NCBI GenBank assembly: GCA_944472155.2 | Contig: OX235271.1 | Span: 98,717,256 to 98,781,255 of the forward strand | Direction of reading: 5' to 3' | DNA: 64,000 nt | Source: Trichobilharzia szidati | Taxonomy: Eukaryota; Platyhelminthes; Trematoda; Strigeidida; Schistosomatidae | Notes under the pieces: model-generated | Seen by the model: the letters and a program-made list of their open reading frames with translations, nothing else | What the model was told of the DNA's origin: nothing | Database searches by the model: none | In this document: positions 55,305 to 64,000 of the stretch, piece after piece | How positions within the stretch are numbered: the first letter of the stretch is position 1 | Layout of the letters: each line of letters begins with the position of its first letter | Made by a program: the position numbers and the translations under genes

Positions 55305-55885
55305 TGTTGTAAATTTATAGTCACATCAAACTACTCTGTGAACGTTTACTGTACTACCATCTGTTGTAATACACTGCGAGACAAATTATGACACTCATAC
55401 GCATATATATACTAATTGAACCTATAGTACTGTTGTGAACATCCTAAAATACGTGACAATTTTGTTTATTCTATATCTTCTAATTGCTCCACACTATGTA
55501 CACGCAAAGAGTATATTGTCCTTATAAAACTCTCCGATGTTAAAGACTATTGCTACACACAACTGTCGCTGATATCCTATGATTCACATATGTAAGCAAC
55601 ATCCAAATGCTCAAAATTGAAAAGATTCTTGCATTACATTTAATGATTTTATAGATATTAGATATTAAAATCACACTTCTGCACCACATATTAATGTTTC
55701 ACATGGACACATGACATGAACAATCACACATAAAAATACATAAAACTGATAGTCCTGCAGCAAAAGTACATATTATTGGAAATAACTTGGGCTGCTGTAC
55801 AAATTTTCTTCTATTTTTCTTTCTTTGTTTTTTTACAATTATGTAATATTAAAGAAATTTTCCCTGTATTTTTGTGCGTGTATTC
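55305..55885 (+). other. Probable 3' UTR of the R2-type element
   Basis: AT-rich sequence without frames following the R2-type stop. Where the element ends is not visible; it may stop near the palindrome at 55891. Confidence 0.4.
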
Positions 55886-55890
55886 AACTT

Positions 55891-55950
55891 GAATATTAAA
55901 TGAAAACTGTCCATTCGCTTCCGCGAATGGACAGTTTTCATTTAATATTC
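55891..55950. repeat. Perfect 28-bp inverted repeat with a 4-nt loop
   Basis: The left arm 55891-55918 (GAATATTAAATGAAAACTGT, then CCATTCGC) is the exact reverse complement of the right arm 55923-55950, with TTCC between. The next flanking bases do not pair. As RNA it would be a 28-bp hairpin; as DNA it could extrude a cruciform. It lies between the R2-type 3' region and the start of a CR1 copy. Confidence 0.95.
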
Positions 55951-55989
55951 GAAAATAAATATGTTATATATCACTACTGAACTCAATCC

Positions 55990-58435
55990 ACGAGTTACTT
56001 GAGTCTGTCAAGCGCCTACGCCTCTCAAAATACCTCGATGGTAGAACTCATAGCCTCCTCTCTCTAAAACCACACAGAAATAACTCAACAGAACACGAGA
56101 CCAAACGAAAGACTTGTGAACTATAATCTTACTCCTAAATTAACCTCTCCTCCCTCTACCGTGGATCTAGATATGTCCCTGGACAGCCATTAGATGGGAA
56201 TCAACCCCTCTTGTAAGTAAACAACATCCTCTCCTAGAAAAAACGTGACAACCCAAATGGAACCCGGTAACAAAACATGCCGAAATACGCCACTAGTTAC
56301 GAAAAATCCGCAACATTTTCAAACTCCTAAGAATAACCCACGCTTTAAGGTAAATATTATTCAAAACTATGCTAACAACCAAATTAAAAACACAAATAAG
56401 GCCATGGGGTCCAAGGGCAATAATGACACAACCTACTCGCATACTTTGTCAAGTCACATTGGTGGCTGGTGTAGTGAAACTACCACACAAAACAGTATAA
56501 ATGACAACACTCAGAGCTCAGCTACCAACCACTCTGGTTCTTCAAAGTATGACACACAAACTAACTTCGACAGATTATACGAAACAAGTATTCTGGGAAT
56601 CAAACCACAGCGCAGCTATGCATATAACGAAATTCATATTAGGTCACTCAGAATATCCCCGCACAATAGGCAGATTATATAGTCGTGGGAATCACAAGGT
56701 ACCAATGATTTTTTATCCAACACATCCCTGTTAGCGCTAACCAAACAGTTGATGGGGATTTTAACCCTTCTGAACCCACACCACTAATGTCGGCTCCCTA
56801 TCGGGAAGAAAACAGACATAGGCTAGTGCGCACGGAATTATTAATCACATCCAATGACTGTACAAGCACAGGCCAAATAGAAACTCCAACCTACCCGAGC
56901 CTAGAACTACCTCATCCTATAGTGAATCGAATAATAAAACACATTATTCAATAAAAGAAGTAGGTAGTAACTCGAGAGACATAGGTGATCATGGTACCCA
57001 GACTAATTGCAATACAGGGTTGCTATGCCACGCAGAACCAGTGGGTACCAATCCACACTTGAGCCTGATTGACGAGCTTAAATACTTCAAACACTACTTC
57101 AACTCTCAACTCTACTTAATACTTATTAATGCTAGATCTATCCTAAACAAACTACCGATGCTCGGGGCACACGCGCCGGTATATAAACCACCAAAAATCA
57201 TTATCACTCAATCCTGACGTCACCGCAATATGCCAGGCGAAGACATAAGCATCGATGCGTACACACACTTTCGATGTGACAGGAACAACGGCAAGGGAGG
57301 AGACTGCCCAATGTACTTCCAGGTGCACCTACAGGGCACCTGGCACCTTTTGTAGTTACGAAACCCAACTTATTAATACTCTAGAACAATTATCCACCCT
57401 ACACTACGATCATAAGATCCTATGTGGAGACTTTAACTTACCAGGAATCAACTGGGATATACCCACAGGCCCAACTAAACTTGATAAGTTCTTAGGCACA
57501 CTGGATATACTTGGCTGGAAGCAGACTATCACAACCCCTACAAGAGGTAATAACGTACTAGACTTTATCTTCTGCCACAATATAAGTCCCCTTTCTACCC
57601 TAGTAGGTTCTGAGTTTTCAGGGAGTGACCACAAAACCGTGCTGTGTGCACTGCCACTTCCACTGAGTAGCAATGTAGCCCATACCCCTACTTCACAACA
57701 AATAACTTACAGTAACTACAGTAAGGCAGACTGGACTCTAGTAAAATCAATGTTAAGATCCTCAGAATGGAGTGAGTACTTCTATACTGATAGCCTCTCG
57801 AAAGCTCTAGACATCTTTTACTATAACTCCAACACATGCTTAGATGCTGTCATCCCATTTCAAACCCTAAAGTTTTCCCCACATAGAAAGTCATTCATAA
57901 AGCCAAAGGATCGTAGGACACTGAAAAGACTGTCAACAAGTTACTTCAGGCGACACGACTTTAGTACACTAGGGTCAATACTTAGTACTCTTAGCTCCAT
58001 CTCGCAAGCTCATAACTTGCGTATGAGAAATGAAGAACGCATAGCAGTAGCCAGTCTTGCTAGAGTGTATGCACTCACAGAAATCTTAAAGAAGCGAATG
58101 AATCGCAAAAATCACCGCATTTCCCTCCTCATACACAAAGGTAGGCTATGCACCGATTCTACAGACATGTGTGAATTATTCAACAAAACTTTTGCAGGTA
58201 ACTACCTTAAGCCCTCAGTCCAGTTACTCGGTATACACCCTGCTGTACAGTTATTGTTGTTTTAGTTTTTTTAAATCACCACCGCGAAAACTTCTTCGCT
58301 GTCATGTATCCTAAAATATGGAATAACGTGCTTCTAGAAGTCAGAACTTGTACCTCGGTTAAAAGTTTCAAACGCTCTCTGTACAAAATGTTTCATTCTA
58401 CTGATTACATTAATAAACTATTTAATCCGTAGAAC
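55990..58435 (+). pseudogene. CR1-like element with RT deleted (ORF1 tail, endonuclease, 3' end)
   Basis: 56010-56682 is the end of ORF1, with stops. NHSGSSKYDTQTNFDRLY and GIKPQRS match the ORF1 of the full copy at 61930-63513. ORF2 follows with DELKYFKHYFNSQLYLILI and NARSILNKLPML (start of the APE endonuclease). A frame change and a stop near 57218 come next, then a long frame (57255-58265) with HKILCGDFNLPGINW, VLDFIFCHN and GSDHKTVLC, the catalytic His end of the endonuclease, and the pre-RT region to FNKTFAG. There the sequence jumps straight to the extreme C-terminal block (YPKIWNNVLLEVRTC..FKRSLYKMFHS, 58298-58430). The whole RT domain is missing, so the copy arose by internal deletion. 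Confidence 0.85.
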
Positions 58436-58599
58436 GAACCAATCATTAGTTTACTACGGTACCCAAAGAAACGCGCTTAGATACCCTAATTACTCTATAA
58501 AAGATAAATAAACTAGTCGCATACGTGCATAAAAAGAGTGAGTAGAAATAAACATATGTTTAATAAACGACAATGTGCAACGGATATAAACATACATTG

Positions 58600-59258
58600 T
58601 TGTTGACCTAGGACTCAGGTACTCTAGTGACCTGACATTTTCCGAGCAAGTGGCGACACAGACGCGTAAATCGAGGATGCTCTTAGGATGCATACTCAGG
58701 AATTTCCAAAACCACGAAGCGAAACTATTATTATATAAAACTTGTGTCAGACCACTACTTGAATATTGTCCATTTATTCTCAGCAGCACACGCGTAAGTG
58801 ACAAACTTAAAATAGAAAGTGTCCAACGATACTTCACGTCTAAACTACTAGGATTTGACTGCGAAAAGGACTACACATCAAGGTGTATGACTACAGGTAT
58901 CGACCAACTCTGGATGAGACGACTGAGCATTAACCTAACATTCTTTTTTAAAATATTGCATAAAATATCATTCTCAGACAGTAAGGAGATACAGTTCTCA
59001 CCGGAGGGCTCTTACAACCTTCGTAACCAAACGTGCACAGTATCTAGGAAAAACTGTAAGACAGCACTCCGTGCAAAGTTCTTCGTAGTCATGTACTCTA
59101 AGATCTGGAACAATTTATCCGTAGAAATAAGGACCTGTCACTCTATTATAACCTTCAAACGCTTGCTATATAAGCTGCTTCATCCCAATGACTATGCCAA
59201 TCACACCGCACCACTTATTTCCAAAACGCATGAGCTATTAGCACACTATAACGCCTAG
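58600..59258 (+). pseudogene. CR1-like RT C-terminal fragment, largely intact
   Basis: Starts with DLGLRYSSDLTFSEQVATQT and continues to the C terminus: KSRMLLGCILRNFQNHEAKL, LYKTCVRPLLEYCPFILSS, KIESVQRYFTSKLLGFDC, YSKIWNNLSVEIRTC, KRLLYKLLHPNDY, ending ELLAHYNA. No stop interrupts about 215 codons. It is a 5'-truncated copy of the same CR1 family as 55990-58435 and 61930-64000, placed 170 bp behind the deleted one. Confidence 0.85.
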
Positions 59259-59259
59259 A

Positions 59260-61680
59260 CTCATTACTAAATATTACGACACTAAATAAACTCTAAGACT
59301 TCGCAAAATTACATAAAAAACAACAAGATTATGGGTAGTGTTTACTATACAATGATATACATTTATAAACATTTATATGTACATAAAATATTAAAGTTCT
59401 TTTCATATTTACATACTTTATCTCCCTGCTGAGCGTAAACTTCTATATACCTCCTGGTTGAGGTCGAACAACCCAACATCCAAACTGAAATGACCATTTA
59501 TGTAAATTCAAACTCAAATTCCATGAACGATCCGATGCAACCACTTGAAAACGCTGGCTAACATTCTGTACAAGGAGTATTCTTGATCTGATATAAAGAA
59601 ACAACTGGTTTTCAAGCCGTTTTCAATGTATTACTCAACTTACATGTACAGTCTGCCATGCTGACACAAATGGCGCCAATGGATAGTTCTGGAATCGACC
59701 TCGGCCCCATTTGATGCAGTTAAACTATCTGACATGACCTTATCTAATTTTCGTATCAAAGATCAAATTTCTTTCCTATTACAAAATTACGATTAGAATG
59801 CTGAAAAAATGGAATAAATATATCAATGATCTCAACATTATACATCAACGAACATTAACTCAAGGATGCTGTTCACAACAAAGTTATATAGGAGAATTGA
59901 CTTCAAGCTTTATTTTTCCCAGATATTTGTATTACATTCACCTGATGTCTGGGTTTTTTGTTAATGCGAAGACAATATTTCTATATCTCTTTGTGTTTTA
60001 CACAGACAGACTATTTCGCAGACTGTTCCGACTGACTGCAATGTCAGAAAGAACAAACAGACTGTAAATTCAACATACATCGAAACATGTGTAATTTATA
60101 TAGAAACTTATCCACGCCTGTACAATTGGTATGTTCCTGCATAAACAGGAATAAATATAAATTATAAACTAAATTACACAAAGCGGTTACGTAATCAAAC
60201 CCAATGGAGGTACAGGCGGCCAAATTTTAAAATTAAAAGCCTCCGCAATAAATACCCGGAGGGTTTGTAGCGGTAAATAATTCCCCAAAATTATTGGCCA
60301 CAGCACTCATCACTGAACATTAATGGTAACCCGCACTGTTCAGGTCAGCTTGTTTAGCTGCAGGCTTCCGGTCAAGCATCCACGCCATTTGGTACTCCGT
60401 CGTGTCACGTTCGTTTGCATTAAACGAAGTATTGCAAATGTGTAACTTAGAAATTGATCCATAATCTCAATAATGTCTGACGAGCATACTTTTATGAATC
60501 CTACAGAAATTATATTCTCACATTAAGGAATCTGTGGCTATCAAATATTAGCTGAAGATGCTTCAACTCTAAACAGCTATGGATAGAGTTAGCAGCATAG
60601 AGCAACACTTAAGATATTGTAAGATACGCAGACCTGTTGTGTTGATGAGGATAACAATGACATATAATGCAACCTAAACTTTCACTCGTGATGCGGCATC
60701 TGTACTGCTTCATGTCAATGGAAAATTTAGGAAAAATTCATCACCACTATTGGTGATCAAAAACATTGCAGCATTAAGTTTACAGCGCCAGTGAGAATGG
60801 CATAACAGACAGTAGATTGATAGTAATAGAGCTGACTAGATTAAGTTCTCATAATCGACACAATCCATGTGTATAATGATACTATACACTGAATTAATGC
60901 ACTAAGTGGCACAGTAAGGAAATTTAAACGAGTGATTGCCTTCTCCACGGCACTGCACTTGCAATAATCATGACAACCACCTACGTTTGCTAGCCAAGCA
61001 GTCAGCTAAGGAGACAATGGCACAATATTAATAAAGTTGAGATAATTTTATACATTGAGTCCACATAACTCATATTACACTACACCAAACAGTGCAAATA
61101 TACATGAAATCCACTTAGAAATAACCTCTCAACTTACGATAATTCCTGTCAAAACACACATACGGTGAGACACATCTAGATGATTACTTCTATTCCCACA
61201 GAAGGCTCTGTTAGCATTTACAGGTGATTTCCAAGTACTGATAGAATTCTGTCGTCAAAAATGACTGTTCTTCACACGAAAATAGGCTGAATTAATATCC
61301 TGAGACGTGAAGTCTCAATTTAATGATACCATGCCGAAAGGTGCAGCATCTAAATAAATTAGACTATTTGTGTAGATGACATTACCTTTCAACTATCCTA
61401 TCTTTCTCACTATAGCGATATTTTGCTGCAGTTCGCCCGAAACACTGATCGTTGCAACCAATATGCTAGGGGGTGTCGCAGTTAGATTACATGACGCGGA
61501 CACCAAAATAACAGGCCAGAAAATGGGAATTCTCATCAATCCAGACAACAAGTAACACAATTTCATTAAAAATTATTGACAAAAAAATTTCCAAGTGAAA
61601 TTTTAACGGCGGTACTAGAACGTGATATTTAACGTCTACCAACAAATAAATATTATTATTATTTAATGTCAGAAGGGACA
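59260..61680. other. No gene recognised
   Basis: AT-rich. The only frame of note (89 codons, 59798-60067, plus) has no domain. No known repeat family was identified in these 2.4 kb. Confidence 0.4.
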
Positions 61681-61682
61681 GC

Positions 61683-61752
61683 AGCCACAGTGGCTAGGAC
61701 CCACGCCGACCATGCACATGGTCCGGGGTTCGATCCCCTGCCGGCGCACGCC
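61683..61752 (+). repeat. tRNA-like segment (SINE-type head) upstream of a CR1 ORF1
   Basis: Contains CAGCCACAGTGGCTAGGACC (A-box position) and CATGGTCCGGGGTTCGATCC (B-box), nearly the same as the SINE heads at 13112 and 28198. The SINE body and tail do not follow. After GCCGGCGCACGCCCGA the sequence runs into 180 bp of unrelated leader and then the ORF1 start. It may be a truncated SINE or a promoter captured by the LINE. Confidence 0.75.
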
Positions 61753-61929
61753 CGATATCTATGGTCGGCCTGAATTTGGGCTACCGATTTGGGATCAACA
61801 CGCGGTACGTCCAACGTTTGCGTTACATTTTTGCGTGATTCGTTACATAAAATTTATCTTGTTGTAATCCTTGCACAAGTCCTCTACTACTTCCATACCT
61901 ATAACTATTAACTCTCATATCAAATAGTT

Positions 61930-63513
61930 ATGGTTAACCAAAGTAAAAAGCAGCGAACTCAATCCCCTGTAAAACTGATGACTAATTTTAAGTCGTTGAT
62001 TGCTACATCAAGCAACATACTTCCTACAAATGGTTATAGTGAGCCACAAAACTCACTTGTATGTCGTAAGCGTCGAGCTGAAACTGAGGATAAAACTGCA
62101 CTGACAGCTAGTATTAGCACTACTCCCAAAAATTCAGTACCCTCTGCTCATACAGAAACCCTCCCTACACCTTATGTGCTTATCGAAAAGCTCCAGCCTT
62201 CAAGCTCTGTTTCAGTACTATCTTCAGAAATAGAACTTCTAAAGTTGTCTATAGGAGAACTTAAGGCCGAGTCAAGGGACTTAAAAAACAATAAGTCAGT
62301 AGATCCTGGAATTTCCGATACCAATACCAAAATCTCCAATTTATCAGGCCAGATCAGTGATATCAGACTGCAGGTCTGTGAACTGACACCTTTAACTATT
62401 CTTATGAAAACTGTAGACCTTAACAAACTTGACAGTGAATCGATATCTAAGGTGGATAACCTAATTAACTTTGTTACTACAGAAGTAACAAAACGACTAG
62501 ATGCTAAACTAAATGCTATTGTCTACAACGTTCCGGATAATGAGGCACTAAAAAAGGTACAGCGCATCCTACTTAGTGAGGCGAAAATGCCCAACTCCAA
62601 GACTAAGTGCTACAGGCTGAAGAAGAGTCAACATGAAAAGTGTTGTCCTATTCGTTTTCAGTTCGAAACACCTGCTGAGGCCAGAAAATTTATCCACTCC
62701 CAACACACCCCACTGCAAGCCAGAAATTATAAACTAATAAAGGTTGCAGTGGACAAGACCGTCATAGAAAGGCGCGTATATAATTATCACACTGAGTCTA
62801 ACTGTGGAATAAACAATAGGACATTGCAAGCAGCAATTATACCCAACCCTTTGAGAGATACCGTAGAATCCACCGCACCACCCCTCTCTAACCACACAGA
62901 ATTATCTTCTCAGAGAGCGACACCAACCAAAAGGCCGCTAAATTGTAATCAAATAGCCAATAAAACTATACCACCTACCACCGTAGATTTAGACATGTCA
63001 CTAAATAATCCAAGAAAAAAAGTCAAAATCCCCCGAAAGTTGACCCTTTCCTCTCCTAGCCATAAGTCCATTGGTAAAAAAGAGAAGAATATGACCCCAA
63101 ATCATGCCAACAACAACAATGGCAGTATAAGTAAGCCCACATTCCCCACGGTCAATAGTATTGGCACCCACAACGTGCGAAATAGCACCACGGCCCACAC
63201 TGATAACCAACGCCAAAACAATGCCACCCTCAAGAGTACAAGTGACAATAGTCAGAACTCGACCACCAACAACTCAGGGCATTCACAGCATGGCACGCTA
63301 ATAAATTTTGATCGGATATACGGTACAAGTCTGCTGGGAACTAACCCACAAAGCAGTACATTCGAAACCCTTACAAGGACACCACTAGTACCTAACAATA
63401 GGTGCAATAATAGACCATGGTCTTCACAAGGTCCCAATCATTTTTTATCCCCTGCGTCCCTGTCAGCGTTGAAAAAACAGCTGGTAGGGATGCTAACACT
63501 CATAAACCACTAG
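61930..63513 (+). CDS. CR1-like ORF1 protein (527 aa), intact
   Basis: An uninterrupted frame from ATG at 61930 (MVNQSKKQRTQSPVK) to TAG at 63511. Residues about 90-150 (SSEIELLKLSIGELKAESRD, NLSGQISDIRLQVCEL) have the heptad look of a coiled coil. Residues about 190-280 (LDAKLNAIVYNVPDNEALKK, CPIRFQFETPAEARKFIHSQ) resemble the RNA-recognition-like domain of LINE ORF1 proteins. The C-terminal third is Asn/Ser/Thr/Pro-rich, with basic patches. ORF1 proteins coat LINE RNA in the cytoplasm. A decayed sister is at 56010-56682. This ORF is part of the best-preserved CR1 in the window. Confidence 0.85.
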   Translation: MVNQSKKQRTQSPVKLMTNFKSLIATSSNILPTNGYSEPQNSLVCRKRRAETEDKTALTASISTTPKNSVPSAHTETLPTPYVLIEKLQPSSSVSVLSSEIELLKLSIGELKAESRDLKNNKSVDPGISDTNTKISNLSGQISDIRLQVCELTPLTILMKTVDLNKLDSESISKVDNLINFVTTEVTKRLDAKLNAIVYNVPDNEALKKVQRILLSEAKMPNSKTKCYRLKKSQHEKCCPIRFQFETPAEARKFIHSQHTPLQARNYKLIKVAVDKTVIERRVYNYHTESNCGINNRTLQAAIIPNPLRDTVESTAPPLSNHTELSSQRATPTKRPLNCNQIANKTIPPTTVDLDMSLNNPRKKVKIPRKLTLSSPSHKSIGKKEKNMTPNHANNNNGSISKPTFPTVNSIGTHNVRNSTTAHTDNQRQNNATLKSTSDNSQNSTTNNSGHSQHGTLINFDRIYGTSLLGTNPQSSTFETLTRTPLVPNNRCNNRPWSSQGPNHFLSPASLSALKKQLVGMLTLINH

Positions 63514-64000
63514 TGCTGGCTCCCCCTTTGCATGAATGTAGGAACAGTCTAGCTCACCCGCATCCACTAAGCACACTTGGTACATGCACAAGTTTAGGTC
63601 AAATTAAGATCCCTACCCCCGTTTCTAGCTTTACTAAAAATAAAAATGCCTTAGCCTATAGCACATCCAGTACTCCAACGCTCAATTCTTCACCGAAAAC
63701 AGCACACACCAACTCGATAGACATAGGTGAACATGATGCTGAAACTCCTCTCAACATAGGGTCGTCATGTCAAACAGTACTACTGGGTGCTGAACCACAT
63801 TCGGGGCTGATTAACGAACTTAAGTACTTCAAATGCTATTTCAAATCTCATCTTTACCTAATCCTCATAAATGCTAGATCCGTTCTAAATAAACTACCGA
63901 TGCTCAGAGCACTCACAGTAATATACAAACCCCCTATAATTGTCATCACTGAATCCTGGTGTAACTCGAACATACTGGATGAAGAGATAAGCTTAGATAA
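63498..64000 (+). CDS. CR1-like ORF2, N-terminal part, cut by the window edge
   Basis: A second frame opens across the ORF1 stop (overlap of about 15 nt or more, start codon not certain) and stays open to the end of the window. It reads HKPLVLAPPLHECRNSLAHP, a variable leader, then LINELKYFKCYFKSHLYLIL, INARSVLNKLPMLRALTVIY and IIVITESWCNSNILDEEISL. The last part is the APE endonuclease with the conserved Asn (INARS) and Glu (TESW). The remainder, including the reverse transcriptase, lies beyond the window. No stop is seen, so the element may be full-length. Confidence 0.85.

Noticed and set aside
59798..60067. 89-codon plus-strand frame
   Set aside because: Hydrophobic patches but no recognisable domain and no splice context; likely chance.

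Overview
The window looks like nuclear DNA of a blood-fluke-type trematode (schistosomatid). The base composition is AT-rich, and a split gene carries six introns of only 32-36 nt, a size well known from schistosome genes. The repeats also fit: hammerhead-bearing, tRNA-headed elements resembling the schistosome SMalpha family, a CsRn1/Boudicca-type Ty3/Gypsy element, BEL/Pao, RTE (SR2-like), CR1-like and R2-type retrotransposons, and many Penelope-like elements (PLEs). The species is inferred from these features, not proven.

Layout. 1-6.3 kb: a decayed BEL/Pao element, a deleted Ty3/Gypsy copy and an assembly gap (4964-5461) followed by an APE endonuclease fragment, all on the minus strand. 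6.3-29 kb: an AT-rich repeat desert with at least five PLE loci, five SMalpha-like hammerhead relics, five tRNA-derived SINE copies, and foldback repeats containing hammerhead-like stems. 29-37 kb: one RTE relic and the only two host genes recognised. These are a seven-exon TRIM-NHL (Brat-like) gene predicted to encode 840 aa, and a small LYR-motif gene (LYRM9-like) with a 33-nt intron. 37-41 kb: a degraded PLE and an RTE element split by a 308-bp solo LTR. 42.5-48 kb: a complete 5.5-kb CsRn1/Boudicca-type Gypsy element whose two 427-bp LTRs read as identical. 48-64 kb: CR1-like fragments, a nearly full-length R2-type element with a zinc finger and two Myb-like domains, a perfect 28-bp palindrome, an internally deleted CR1 copy, and a CR1 with intact ORF1 that runs off the right edge.

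How it fits together. Most of the window is retrotransposon sequence at different stages of decay. The SINEs share their 3' tail with the RTE-type tail, which suggests RTE machinery moves them. Hammerhead-like folds occur in SMalpha relics and next to PLE ends. The most unusual points are the PLE-linked foldback motifs, the tRNA-like sequence just upstream of a CR1 ORF1, the double-Myb R2-type protein, and the very young Gypsy copy that already has an in-frame UGA and an altered protease active site. Assignments rest on motif recognition by eye; no database search was run.
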